A stretch of DNA of 64,000 nt. It comes from Clostridia bacterium. Its GTDB lineage: Bacteria > Bacillota > Clostridia > Oscillospirales > CAG-272. The stretch is taken from NCBI GenBank assembly GCA_017502875.1, contig JAFVUF010000015.1, positions 43,796 to 107,795 on the forward strand, read 5' to 3'. Positions 1-7,236 of this stretch are shown here, piece by piece; the first letter of the stretch is position 1, and every line of letters begins with the position of its first letter. Below the pieces are notes generated by a model that saw only the letters and a program-made list of their open reading frames with translations, made no database searches and was not told where the DNA came from. The position numbers were made by a program, and so were the translations under genes.

Positions 1-1047
1 GTGGTGATAAAAGCCAATCTTGTTTCCGCTATGAAGCCAGACGAGGCGGCGACTACCCACCCCGTGCTCTTATCAGCACTTTCGGAGATACTGACCGAAA
101 TGGGTGCTGAGGTGGTTATTGGCGACAGTCCGGGAGGGCTTTATACCAGCGCGTTTGTCAACCGTGTATATAACGTTACGGGAATGCGTGAGACGGAAAA
201 GCACGGCGCAAGGCTCAACGACGATTTTTCACAGTGCGAGGCGGAGTTTCCGGAGGGAAAGGCGCTGCATAGCTTCAAGTATACAGGGTATCTTGACAAG
301 GCTGACGCAATAATCAATTTCTGTAAGCTGAAAAGCCACGGAATGATGGGTATGTCGTGCGCCGCGAAGAATATGTTTGGCGTAGTTCCGGGAGTTACTA
401 AGCCCGAATACCATTTCCGTTTCCCGAAATACGAGGATTTTGCGGATATGATAGTAGACCTTAACGAATATTTCCACCCCGTCCTGTCTATATGCGACGC
501 GGTGGTGGGAATGGAGGGCAACGGCCCAACCGCCGGTACGCCTAAGAAAATGGGCTGTCTTATCGCCTCTCGCTCGCCTCATGCGCTTGATATGGTGGCG
601 GCAAAGATACTTGGTTTTGAGAGAGAGGAGCTTCCGATACTGAGCGCCGCGTATCTAAGAGGAATGATACCTGAAAGATTTGAGGAAATTACGCTTTACG
701 GGTCGCTTGACGAACTGCTTCTTTCCGATTTTGAAAGAGTGGTGGAGAGGAAGTCGCTTGAATTTTCTGGAAACGGCAAGGGAGTTATCAAAAAGCTGAG
801 GGGAAAAATTCTCGGCGCTATTCTAAAAACCAAGCCCGCGCTAAAAAAGGATATGTGCGTTGGTTGCGGTGTTTGCGCTAATATTTGCCCCGCGAAAGCT
901 ATAAAAATCGTGAAAAAGAAGGCGATAATTGACCGCAAATTGTGTATACGGTGCTTTTGCTGTCAGGAGTTTTGTCCAAAAAGCGCGATGAAGGTGCATA
1001 GAACCCCTATCGCCAAGCTTTTTACTTCGTCAAAAAAGGATAAATAA
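1..1047 (+). CDS. DUF362 family 4Fe-4S ferredoxin protein (5' truncated)
   Basis: This is a DUF362 protein with a C-terminal ferredoxin module. The frame is open from the first base and the visible N-terminus (IKANLVSAMKPDEAATTHP) matches the interior start of DUF362 domains, which normally follow about 30 further residues. The true start therefore probably lies left of the window. The DUF362 domain fills about residues 1-260. Two ferredoxin cysteine clusters follow: C286-x2-C289-x2-C292-x3-C296 and C315-x2-C318-x2-C321-x3-C325, each able to hold a [4Fe-4S] centre. Members are often annotated as redox or iron-sulfur proteins of anaerobes, but the substrate is unknown. It is probably a soluble electron-transfer protein. 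Rubrerythrin follows 67 bases downstream with its own promoter, so the two need not be co-transcribed. Confidence 0.85.
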   Translation: MVIKANLVSAMKPDEAATTHPVLLSALSEILTEMGAEVVIGDSPGGLYTSAFVNRVYNVTGMRETEKHGARLNDDFSQCEAEFPEGKALHSFKYTGYLDKADAIINFCKLKSHGMMGMSCAAKNMFGVVPGVTKPEYHFRFPKYEDFADMIVDLNEYFHPVLSICDAVVGMEGNGPTAGTPKKMGCLIASRSPHALDMVAAKILGFEREELPILSAAYLRGMIPERFEEITLYGSLDELLLSDFERVVERKSLEFSGNGKGVIKKLRGKILGAILKTKPALKKDMCVGCGVCANICPAKAIKIVKKKAIIDRKLCIRCFCCQEFCPKSAMKVHRTPIAKLFTSSKKDK

Positions 1048-1050
1048 TTC

Positions 1051-1079
1051 TTGACAAAAACCGTAGTAAGTGGTAATAT
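1051..1079 (+). promoter_or_regulatory. sigma-A promoter of rubrerythrin
   Basis: TTGACA at 1051-1056 and TAATAT at 1074-1079 are separated by 17 bases and lie 35 bases before the rubrerythrin start codon. This is a near-consensus housekeeping promoter. No obvious PerR-type operator was recognised. Confidence 0.8.
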
Positions 1080-1114
1080 AATTATGTAATATTTTAATTT
1101 TGGAGGATAAAATA

Positions 1115-1651
1115 ATGAGCAAGTACGCAGGAACAAAGACCGAAAAGAACCTTGAGGCAGCATTTGCAGGTGAGTCTCAGGCAAGAAACAAGTATACATA
1201 TTTTGCGTCTGTCGCAAAAAAAGAGGGCTACGAGCAGATAAGCGCTCTGTTTTTAAAGACAGCGGAGAACGAAAAGGAGCACGCTAAGCTTTGGTTAAAG
1301 GAGCTTGAAGGAATAGGCGATACCGCGTCTAACCTTGCGGTAGCGGCGGACGGCGAGAACTACGAGTGGACTGATATGTACGAAACCTTCGCAAAGGAAG
1401 CGGATGAGGAGGGCTTCAAGGACCTCGCTATCAAGTTCCGTCTCGTAGCGGCTATTGAAAAGAGCCACGAGGAGAGATACCGCGCGCTTCTTAAAAACGT
1501 TGAGACCGCGCAGGTATTTGAAAAGAGCGAGGTTAAGGTATGGGAGTGCCGCAACTGCGGACATATTATCGTAGGAACTAAGGCGCCTAAGATATGCCCC
1601 ACCTGCGCTCACCCTCAGTCGTATTTCGAGGTGCACGAGCAGAACTATTAA
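1115..1651 (+). CDS. rbr: Rubrerythrin
   Basis: Rubrerythrin reduces hydrogen peroxide in the cytoplasm of anaerobes, taking electrons through a rubredoxin-type centre. The 178-residue product has a ferritin-like diiron four-helix domain (about residues 1-135) with ExxH motifs (in ENEKEH and EKSHEE). A C-terminal rubredoxin-like domain carries CxxC pairs in WECRNCGH and CPTCAHP. The length fits the family's short form. The ATG at 1115 is chosen because GGAGG at 1102-1106 precedes it at good spacing; an in-frame TTG at 1100 overlaps that site and is rejected. The gene has its own promoter and ends in a strong hairpin shared with the converging pyrophosphatase gene. The presence of this enzyme supports a strict or oxygen-sensitive anaerobe. 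Confidence 0.95.
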   Translation: MSKYAGTKTEKNLEAAFAGESQARNKYTYFASVAKKEGYEQISALFLKTAENEKEHAKLWLKELEGIGDTASNLAVAADGENYEWTDMYETFAKEADEEGFKDLAIKFRLVAAIEKSHEERYRALLKNVETAQVFEKSEVKVWECRNCGHIIVGTKAPKICPTCAHPQSYFEVHEQNY

Positions 1652-1673
1652 TTTGATTCTATAAAAAATATAG

Positions 1674-1698
1674 CGCCCCCGACAAAAAGTCGGGGGCG
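1674..1698. terminator. Bidirectional terminator rbr/ppa
   Basis: A perfect 10-bp GC-rich stem (1674-1683 with 1689-1698) closes an AAAAA loop between two converging genes. The plus-strand tail is only moderately T-rich. Confidence 0.85.
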
Positions 1699-1706
1699 TT
1701 CGTTCT

Positions 1707-2240
1707 TTATTTGCAGAAGCTTTCTATATAATTATTTATGGCGGTCTTGATTATATTTACCGCCTCGTCCCGTCCGCTTACCTCATCGACTGCGGTGGTT
1801 TTGTTTTCAAGGTTCTTGTAAACCGAGAAGAAATGGCGCATCTCGTCGAAAACGTGGCTGGGAAGCTGGTCGATATTGGTGTATTTATTGTAGTTCGGGT
1901 CGTTAAACGGGATAGCAATTATCTTTTCGTCGTTTCTGCCGTTATCTATCATCTTGATAACGCCTATCGGATAGGCTCTGACAAGCGTCAGAGGTTCAAG
2001 CGGCTCGGAGCAAAGCAGAAGCACGTCGAGAGGGTCATTGTCGTCGCCGTAGGTGCGGGGAATGAAGCCATAGTTTGCGGGGTAGTGTGTCGAGGTATAG
2101 AGGATACGGTCAAGCAGAATGAAGCCCGTTTCCTTGTCAAGCTCATACTTTTTCTTACTGCCCTTGGATATTTCGATAACGCAGATGAAGTCTTCTGCGT
2201 TTATTCTTTTTGGGGATATATCGTGCCAGATGTTAGACAT
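1707..2240 (-). CDS. ppa: Inorganic pyrophosphatase (family I)
   Basis: This soluble enzyme hydrolyses pyrophosphate to two phosphates and so pulls biosynthetic reactions such as tRNA charging and nucleic acid synthesis forward. The 177-residue protein is the usual size for bacterial family I enzymes. It carries the metal-binding signature DDNDPLDVL, the upstream YPANYGFIPRTYGD segment, and a later Asp/Lys-rich stretch (FNDPNYNKY). It is transcribed alone from a consensus promoter about 120 bases upstream and ends in the hairpin shared with rubrerythrin. Family I rather than the Mn-dependent family II (PpaC) is clear from these motifs. Confidence 0.95.
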   Translation of the reverse strand: MSNIWHDISPKRINAEDFICVIEISKGSKKKYELDKETGFILLDRILYTSTHYPANYGFIPRTYGDDNDPLDVLLLCSEPLEPLTLVRAYPIGVIKMIDNGRNDEKIIAIPFNDPNYNKYTNIDQLPSHVFDEMRHFFSVYKNLENKTTAVDEVSGRDEAVNIIKTAINNYIESFCK

Positions 2241-2369
2241 AGACGTAGTCCTTTCTGTGTTGAAAAGCGAGACCTTATTTGCCGAGAAGGCTTTTTTGAG
2301 CGAAAGCCGACTGACCGAAAAAACGTATTGTTATATTATCGCGCCTTTTAAAATTTAATATACCAGAGT

Positions 2370-2398
2370 ATTATAGCACAGCGGTTTTGATTTGTCAA
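2370..2398 (-). promoter_or_regulatory. sigma-A promoter of ppa
   Basis: On the minus strand, TTGACA (2393-2398) and TATAAT (2370-2375) are both perfect and 17 bases apart. The transcript would have a leader of about 120 bases before the ppa start at 2240. No known leader motif was recognised in it. Confidence 0.85.
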
Positions 2399-2491
2399 GG
2401 CGGAAATGGAATATAGATTTTGTATTTAAAAGTGATAATTTTTATAAAAGGTAATTGAAAAAACATAAAAGATGTGGTAAAATAAAAAAGA

Positions 2492-2511
2492 AAAGCCGAC
2501 AATGCGACTTT
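2492..2511 (-). terminator. Probable terminator of tRNA-Thr transcript
   Basis: Just past the tRNA 3' end on the minus strand, a 7-bp stem (2505-2511 with 2492-2498, one G-T pair) is followed by a run of Ts on that strand. Confidence 0.55.
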
Positions 2512-2516
2512 CCTTT

Positions 2517-2591
2517 TGGAGCTGGTGATGCGATTTGAACGCACGACCTGCTGATTACGAATCAGCTGCACTGCCACTGTGCTACACCAGC
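2517..2591 (-). tRNA. tRNA-Thr (anticodon CGU)
   Basis: The minus strand folds as a full cloverleaf of 75 bases. The 7-bp acceptor stem starts GCTGGTG and pairs with CACCAGC, followed by discriminator T and an encoded CCA. The anticodon arm GCTGA / TTCGTAA / TCAGC gives anticodon CGT, reading the threonine codon ACG. The T-arm contains GTTCAAAT. It stands alone, between ppa and rsmA, with its own promoter and terminator. Confidence 0.95.
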
Positions 2592-2606
2592 AAAATTTAC
2601 TTTGTT

Positions 2607-2635
2607 AGTATATCATATTTTATTTTGTTTGTCAA
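2607..2635 (-). promoter_or_regulatory. sigma-A promoter of tRNA-Thr
   Basis: Minus-strand TTGACA (2630-2635) and TATACT (2607-2612), 17 bases apart, end 15 bases before the tRNA 5' end. Confidence 0.85.
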
Positions 2636-2744
2636 GTTGTTTTTGAAAATTATAAATAAAATGCCATAGTATTTTGTGTTTAATGTTCTAAAAAACATTT
2701 TTGTGAAAAAATATGGCTTTTGAAAAAATTACGTAAGAATATTT

Positions 2745-2779
2745 CTTTACACCGATAGCCTTGTGTTGTCGGTGTAAAG
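2745..2779. repeat. Perfect 11-bp inverted repeat upstream of rsmA
   Basis: CTTTACACCGA (2745-2755) is perfectly complementary to 2769-2779, with a 13-base loop. There is no T-run on either side, so it is not a standard terminator. It ends 57 bases before the rsmA start and could be an operator or a leader hairpin; function unknown. Confidence 0.6.
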
Positions 2780-2836
2780 GAAGCTTTTGCGCAGCTTTTC
2801 TCGAAAAGCGCGTATTCTTTTATAGGAGTGTTATTT

Positions 2837-3676
2837 ATGAAATTGACCGAGATTTCTACCGTTAAGGCATTGTGCAATCAATTCGGCTTCGGCTTCAAGA
2901 AAAAATTCGGACAGAACTTTATAGTCAGTCAAAGTGTTCCTGAGGATATTGCCGCCGTTGCCGAGGGCGGCTGCGCGCTTGAAATCGGACCGGGTATCGG
3001 AACGCTCACTCGCGAGCTTTGTAACGTTTGCGAGAAGGTTGTTGCGGTTGAGATAGACACGACTCTCGCTCCGCTTCTTGAAACCACTGTTGGAGACTGC
3101 AAAAATCTGAAGGTCTTTTTTAAAGATGTAATGAAAACGGACGTGAAAGCTCTTTGCGACGAGGAATTTAACGGAAAGAAGATATACGTTTGCGCCAATC
3201 TTCCTTATTATATAACCACGCCCGTGCTTATGCACCTGCTTGAAAGCGGCGTTCAGTTTGAGAGCATAACGGTAATGGTGCAGAAGGAGGTTGCGGACAG
3301 GCTCTGCGCAAAAGCGGGAAGCGCTGATTACGGCGCGATAACCGTAACATGCCAACGCTATGGCGCAATAAAAAAGCTTTTCGACGTACCGAGGCACTGC
3401 TTTTATCCCGCCCCAAACGTTGATTCCTCGGTGGTCAGCATAATTCCCTCCGAAAAAGAGAATATATACTGTAAGGACGAGCAGCTGCTCACTAAGGTCA
3501 TCAGGGCTACGTTTAACCAGCGAAGAAAGACGCTTGTCAACGCCCTTTCTGCAGAGATAAAGCACCTTACTAAGACCGAGCTTGCCGAGATAATAGTTAA
3601 GTGCGGACACCGCGAGGATATACGCGGAGAAAAGCTTACGCTCGTTCAGTTTGCGGAAATAGTGAATAATATGTAA
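2837..3676 (+). CDS. rsmA: 16S rRNA dimethyladenosine transferase RsmA (KsgA)
   Basis: RsmA dimethylates the two adjacent adenines near the 3' end of 16S rRNA during late small-subunit assembly, using S-adenosylmethionine. The 279-residue protein shows the N-terminal KKFGQNF signature, the SAM-binding motif LEIGPGIGTLT (near residue 50), and the catalytic NLPYYIT motif (near residue 120). The family's C-terminal domain includes FNQRRKTL. ATG 2837 is preferred because AGGAG (2824-2828) lies 8 bases before it; an earlier GTG overlaps that site. It is a stand-alone gene here, followed by pckA with a separate promoter. Confidence 0.95.
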   Translation: MKLTEISTVKALCNQFGFGFKKKFGQNFIVSQSVPEDIAAVAEGGCALEIGPGIGTLTRELCNVCEKVVAVEIDTTLAPLLETTVGDCKNLKVFFKDVMKTDVKALCDEEFNGKKIYVCANLPYYITTPVLMHLLESGVQFESITVMVQKEVADRLCAKAGSADYGAITVTCQRYGAIKKLFDVPRHCFYPAPNVDSSVVSIIPSEKENIYCKDEQLLTKVIRATFNQRRKTLVNALSAEIKHLTKTELAEIIVKCGHREDIRGEKLTLVQFAEIVNNM

Positions 3677-3702
3677 AAAGTGAAAAACGGGAAAAATTAC
3701 AC

Positions 3703-3731
3703 TTGAAATTTAGGGTATTTTATAGTATACT
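3703..3731 (+). promoter_or_regulatory. sigma-A promoter of pckA
   Basis: TTGAAA (3703-3708), a 17-base spacer and TATACT (3726-3731) precede pckA by 74 bases. The -10 box lies inside a perfect 22-bp palindrome (see next entry). Confidence 0.75.
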
Positions 3732-3738
3732 ATAAAAT
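3717..3738. promoter_or_regulatory. Perfect 22-bp palindrome over the pckA -10 box (candidate operator)
   Basis: The 11-base half ATTTTATAGTA (3717-3727) is followed directly by its exact reverse complement (3728-3738). It covers the -10 element and the expected transcription start of pckA. A dimeric repressor bound here would block initiation. No regulator in the window can be assigned to it. Confidence 0.5.
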
Positions 3739-3805
3739 GGGTGAAGATGGTTTTCTTCGCTCTGTGAAAACGAAAAATAATAATAACATAAAAGGAGAAA
3801 ACACT

Positions 3806-5596
3806 ATGACCAACAATAAATACGTCCTTTCTTGGATAGATGAAATGGCTGCTATGACTCAGCCGGACAAAATCGTCTGGATTGACGGAAGTGAGGCTCA
3901 GGCTGAAGCTCTTCGCGCCGAGGCTTGCTCCACGGGCGAGATGATAAAGCTCAATCAGGAGCTTCTCCCCAACTGTTATCTCCACCGCACCGCCATTAAC
4001 GACGTTGCGCGTGTAGAAGGCAGAACCTATATCTGTACTCCCACCAAGGAGGAGGCAGGTAACATCAATAACTGGATGGCTCCCGACGAGATGTACGCAA
4101 AGCTCAAGGGTCTTTACACCGGCTCTATGAAGGGCAGAACCATGTACGTTATCCCTTACTCCATGGGCGTTGTCGGCTCTGACTTCGCAAAGTACGGAAT
4201 AGAGCTTACCGACTCCATCTACGTTGTTCTTAATATGCTCATCATGACCCGCGTAGGAACCGACGTTCTTGAGGCTCTCGGCGATAGCCCTGACTATATC
4301 AAGGGTCTCCACGCAAGAGCTGATATCGACGAGGAGAACCGTTATATCACTCACTTCCCCCAGGATAACACCATCATGAGCGTTAACTCCGGCTACGGCG
4401 GAAACGTTCTTCTCGGTAAGAAGTGCTTCGCTCTCCGTATCGCGTCCTACCTCGGACGTAAGGAGGGCTGGATGGCTGAGCATATGCTTATTCTCGGCGT
4501 TGAGTATCCTAACGGCGACGTTAAGTACGTAACCGCCGCGTTCCCCTCCGCTTGCGGAAAGACCAACCTCGCTATGCTTATTCCTCCTAAGATGCTCGCT
4601 GATAAGGGCTACAAGGTATGGTGCGTGGGCGACGATATCGCTTGGCTCCGTGTTAACAAGGAGGACGGCAAGCTTTACGCCGTTAACCCCGAAAACGGAT
4701 TCTTCGGAGTTGCTCCCGGTACTAACAACAAGTCTAACCCCAACGCTCTCGCTACCACTATGCGCGATACCATTTTCACCAACGTTGTTCACGATACCAA
4801 GAACAATACTGTTTGGTGGGAGGGACTCAACGATAATCCCCCAGCTCCCGGTAACGCGATTGACTGGAAGGGCAATCCTTGGGACTGCACCAAGTACGAC
4901 AAGAAGGATAAGTCCACCTGCGGCGCTCATCCGAACTCCCGTTTCACAGCGCTCGCTAAGAACTGCCCCTGCATTTCCTCCGAGTTTAACAGCTTGAAGG
5001 GCGTACCGGTTTCCGCTATCGTATTCGGCGGACGCCGCGCAAAGACCGCTCCCCTTGTATATCAGTCAACCAGCTGGCAGAACGGCGCTTTCGTAGGTTC
5101 TATCATGGCTTCCGAGACCACCGCGGCAGCAGCAGGAGCTGTTGGAGTTGTTCGCCGCGATCCTATGGCTATGCGTCCCTTCGTTGGCTACAACATGGGT
5201 GATTACTGGGCGCACTGGCTCGCTATGGGCACCAAAATCCCCAATCCTCCCAAGATATTCCACGTCAACTGGTTCCGTACCGATGACGAGGGACACTTCA
5301 TTTGGCCCGGATTTGGTGATAATATGCGTGTTCTTCTCTGGATTCTTGACCGTTGCGAGGGCAAGGTAGACGCTGATATTACTCCTATCGGATACGTACC
5401 GAAGGCAGAGGATATCAACATCGAGGGTCTTGAAGGAATCACTCTTGACACCATCAAGGAGCTTCTCACCGTCGATAAGGAGTCCTGGCTCGCTGACGTT
5501 GCTAACATCAAGGAGTTCTACGCGCAGGTCGGAGACGCAGTTCCCCAGACTATGTACGATGAGCTTGCCGCGCTTGAAGCGAGACTTAGCAAATAA
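3806..5596 (+). CDS. pckG: Phosphoenolpyruvate carboxykinase (GTP)
   Basis: This enzyme interconverts oxaloacetate plus GTP with phosphoenolpyruvate, CO2 and GDP, linking C4 acids to glycolysis or gluconeogenesis. The 596-residue length and motifs are those of the GTP class (EC 4.1.1.32), not the ~540-residue ATP class. The phosphate loop FPSACGKTN spans residues 246-254 with the reactive cysteine C250, and the GDDIAWLR and GFFGVAPGTN segments follow. The ATG at 3806 follows AAAGGAG at 3792-3798. It has its own promoter with a palindromic -10 region, and a hairpin follows the gene. With malic enzyme and aspartate aminotransferase near 36-38 kb, it suggests active C3/C4 carbon exchange. Codon use is strongly biased, consistent with high expression. 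Confidence 0.95.
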   Translation: MTNNKYVLSWIDEMAAMTQPDKIVWIDGSEAQAEALRAEACSTGEMIKLNQELLPNCYLHRTAINDVARVEGRTYICTPTKEEAGNINNWMAPDEMYAKLKGLYTGSMKGRTMYVIPYSMGVVGSDFAKYGIELTDSIYVVLNMLIMTRVGTDVLEALGDSPDYIKGLHARADIDEENRYITHFPQDNTIMSVNSGYGGNVLLGKKCFALRIASYLGRKEGWMAEHMLILGVEYPNGDVKYVTAAFPSACGKTNLAMLIPPKMLADKGYKVWCVGDDIAWLRVNKEDGKLYAVNPENGFFGVAPGTNNKSNPNALATTMRDTIFTNVVHDTKNNTVWWEGLNDNPPAPGNAIDWKGNPWDCTKYDKKDKSTCGAHPNSRFTALAKNCPCISSEFNSLKGVPVSAIVFGGRRAKTAPLVYQSTSWQNGAFVGSIMASETTAAAAGAVGVVRRDPMAMRPFVGYNMGDYWAHWLAMGTKIPNPPKIFHVNWFRTDDEGHFIWPGFGDNMRVLLWILDRCEGKVDADITPIGYVPKAEDINIEGLEGITLDTIKELLTVDKESWLADVANIKEFYAQVGDAVPQTMYDELAALEARLSK

Positions 5597-5605
5597 TTAA
5601 ATTAA

Positions 5606-5645
5606 AACAAACGGAGCTTTTCTGAAAAGGAAGGCTCCGTTTGTT
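5606..5645 (+). terminator. Terminator-like hairpin after pckA
   Basis: A 12-bp perfect stem (5606-5617 with 5634-5645) encloses a second small stem. The trailing T-run is weak, so termination may be partial. Confidence 0.6.
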
Positions 5646-5674
5646 GCATATATAACTTAATCTTGCGCATACTA
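5645..5674 (+). promoter_or_regulatory. Sigma-G-like (forespore) promoter
   Basis: TGCATA at 5645-5650 and CATACTA at 5668-5674 are 17 bases apart. This matches the known Bacillus sigma-G pattern (TGMATA, 17-18 bases, CATACTA) and is not a good sigma-A promoter. The gene starts 30 bases after the -10 element, with AAAGGAG in between. Confidence 0.55.
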
Positions 5675-5704
5675 ATATAAACCACCTAAAAGGAGATTTA
5701 TATT

Positions 5705-6151
5705 ATGGAAAAAACAATTAGCGCAGACAGCGAAATAATCGCTAAAATATACAAAAACGTAAAGATGGGTGTGGACAGCGTTACCAAGCTTCTGCCCAAG
5801 GTCTCGGACGAGGAGTTCAAGACTAAGCTTACCGACCAGCTTAACGGCTACGAGGAGTATGCCGCAAAGGCTAAGGCTCTGCTTTGCAACCGAGGCGAAG
5901 AAGCCAAGGAAGAAACACCTATGGTAAAGTTTTGGTCGAGCGTCGGTATAGCGATGAATACTATGATGGACGCATCGAGCAGTCATATCGCCGAGATGAT
6001 AATAGAGGGCTCAACTATGGGCATCACTGATACCACGAGGATTATCAACGAGTACGAGGGAAAGCCCGAATGTAAGGAAGCAGTCGAGCTTGCCAGAGAT
6101 ATAGTTGCATTTGAGCAGAAGAACATTGAGGTAATGAAGAATTATCTGTAA
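5705..6151 (+). CDS. Conserved helical protein, ferritin-like/DUF2383-like (putative forespore gene)
   Basis: The 148-residue, fully helical, soluble protein has no signal peptide or membrane segment. It resembles a family of clostridial proteins with a conserved stretch here seen as SSSHIAEMIIEGSTMG (about residues 96-111), loosely similar to ferritin-like DUF2383 helical bundles. It does not show a clear pair of ExxH diiron motifs, so a metal centre is unsupported. The upstream element matches a sigma-G promoter, which suggests late expression in the forespore. The start at 5705 follows AAAGGAG (5688-5694). A strong hairpin shared with the converging phosphoesterase gene ends it. Function unknown; a role in spore packaging or protection is only inference. 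Confidence 0.7.
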   Translation: MEKTISADSEIIAKIYKNVKMGVDSVTKLLPKVSDEEFKTKLTDQLNGYEEYAAKAKALLCNRGEEAKEETPMVKFWSSVGIAMNTMMDASSSHIAEMIIEGSTMGITDTTRIINEYEGKPECKEAVELARDIVAFEQKNIEVMKNYL

Positions 6152-6155
6152 ATTA

Positions 6156-6184
6156 AAACGTGCCGACGCTAAGTCGGCACGTTT
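6156..6184. terminator. Bidirectional terminator
   Basis: A perfect 12-bp stem (6156-6167 with 6173-6184) with a 5-base loop separates the converging genes ending at 6151 and 6188. Confidence 0.85.
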
Positions 6185-6187
6185 ATC

Positions 6188-6640
6188 TTATATTGGTAAC
6201 ACGTCAGCTGTGAATTTGCCGTTTTCAACTGTAAGACGGGCGTAGGTTTTTCTTCCGTAGCCGGACGAGGCGCCGGGATTAAGCAGAAAGATTCCGTTTT
6301 CATACGCGCAGAACGGTATGTGGGTATGACCGAAAATAGCTGCCTGACATTCAAGCTCCCTTGCGCGCAGAGTAAGTGAAAGCAGGCTGCTTTTTACACC
6401 GTATTTATGACCGTGGGTGAGAAATATCCGGGTTCCCTCGATTTCCACAACGGTTTCGGGGGGGCCAAAAAGGTCGCAATTTCCGCCTACTGCGTAAAGC
6501 TCCTTATCGGTGAAATTTCTTAGCGCCGATACTCCGTCCCCAGCAAAAAACACTCCGTCCGCCTGAGCGGCGATATCCTTTAGCTTCATAAGCGATGCCT
6601 TGTCTCCGTGAATATCGGAAAAAACAATATAATTATTCAT
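6188..6640 (-). CDS. YfcE/MJ0936-type metallophosphoesterase
   Basis: The 150-residue protein is a minimal calcineurin-like phosphodiesterase. All five metal-binding blocks are visible in order: SDIHGD, GDG, GNCD, THGH and GHTH. It lacks extra domains and is soluble. Family members such as E. coli YfcE hydrolyse phosphodiester bonds in vitro with Mn, but the natural substrate is unsettled. It is transcribed alone from a near-consensus promoter divergent from the HIT gene. The assignment to the YfcE subgroup rests on size and motif spacing; the substrate cannot be inferred. Confidence 0.9.
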   Translation of the reverse strand: MNNYIVFSDIHGDKASLMKLKDIAAQADGVFFAGDGVSALRNFTDKELYAVGGNCDLFGPPETVVEIEGTRIFLTHGHKYGVKSSLLSLTLRARELECQAAIFGHTHIPFCAYENGIFLLNPGASSGYGRKTYARLTVENGKFTADVLPI

Positions 6641-6669
6641 TTTTCCGTCCTCTTACCTACTTTTTGTTT

Positions 6670-6698
6670 ATTATAACATTTTTTATTCTTTTAGTCAA
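6670..6698 (-). promoter_or_regulatory. sigma-A promoter of the phosphoesterase gene
   Basis: Minus-strand TTGACT (6693-6698) and TATAAT (6670-6675), 17 bases apart, lie 30 bases before the start codon. Confidence 0.8.
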
Positions 6699-6736
6699 TA
6701 ATACTTAGCTTCCATCAAGTTTTTTGTCTTTTTTCA

Positions 6737-6765
6737 TTGACAAAACACCGCTTTGGTGTTATAAT
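6737..6765 (+). promoter_or_regulatory. sigma-A promoter of the HIT gene with palindromic spacer
   Basis: TTGACA (6737-6742) and TATAAT (6760-6765) are perfect and 17 bases apart. The spacer holds AACACC-GCTTT-GGTGTT (6744-6760), a 6-bp inverted repeat that could be an operator. Confidence 0.75.
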
Positions 6766-6813
6766 TTTCGTAAAGAAAAGCGTTTGCTTTGTTTATACGA
6801 AAGGAAAAATAAT

Positions 6814-7152
6814 ATGGATTGTATTTTTTGTATGATAGTAGACGGCAAGATACCGTCGTCCAAGGTTTACGAGGACGAAAGCATTCTCGCCTTCAAGGAT
6901 ATAAACCCTCAAGCCCCTATTCACGTCGTAGTGATTCCCAAGGAGCATATCGCATCTCTTGATGAAATTAATGCTTCAAACTCCGATATAGCTGCTAAAA
7001 TATTTGCCGCTATTCCCGAAATCGCTAAAAAAGCGGAAATAACAAACGGCTACCGTGTGATTTCCAACTGCGGTCCTGATGCCTGCCAGAGTGTTAAGCA
7101 CCTTCATTTCCATATACTCGGCGGAGCGCAGCTTTCGGAAAGAATGACGTAA
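6814..7152 (+). CDS. HIT family protein (Hint-type nucleotide hydrolase)
   Basis: HIT proteins bind and hydrolyse nucleotide conjugates such as AMP-lysine or adenosine phosphoramidate. The 112-residue protein has the N-terminal CIFCMIVDGKIPSS segment with a CxxC zinc pair typical of Hint-like enzymes. The catalytic histidine triad reads H96-L-H98-F-H100 within HLHFHILGG. The ATG at 6814 follows AAAGG at 6800-6804; longer readings upstream run through the promoter. It is monocistronic, ending in a strong terminator shared with spoIIR. The physiological substrate is unknown for most bacterial members. Confidence 0.93.
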   Translation: MDCIFCMIVDGKIPSSKVYEDESILAFKDINPQAPIHVVVIPKEHIASLDEINASNSDIAAKIFAAIPEIAKKAEITNGYRVISNCGPDACQSVKHLHFHILGGAQLSERMT

Positions 7153-7200
7153 TAAGAGATAAAATGTTAAATATTAACAAGATATAGTTATAAATTGCAA

Positions 7201-7231
7201 AAAGCAGCTTTCAAAAATTGAAAGCTGCTTT
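7201..7231. terminator. Bidirectional terminator HIT gene/spoIIR
   Basis: A perfect 14-bp stem (7201-7214 with 7218-7231) closes a 3-base loop, with A and T runs on the two sides, so it should work on both strands. Confidence 0.9.
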
Positions 7232-7236
7232 TTTAT

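Noticed and set aside
2395-2577. 60-codon minus-strand frame next to ppa promoter
   Set aside because: It overlaps the tRNA-Thr gene and its terminator and has no ribosome binding site.
3710-4930. 406-codon minus-strand frame opposite pckA
   Set aside because: Antisense shadow of the PEP carboxykinase gene, crossing its promoter.
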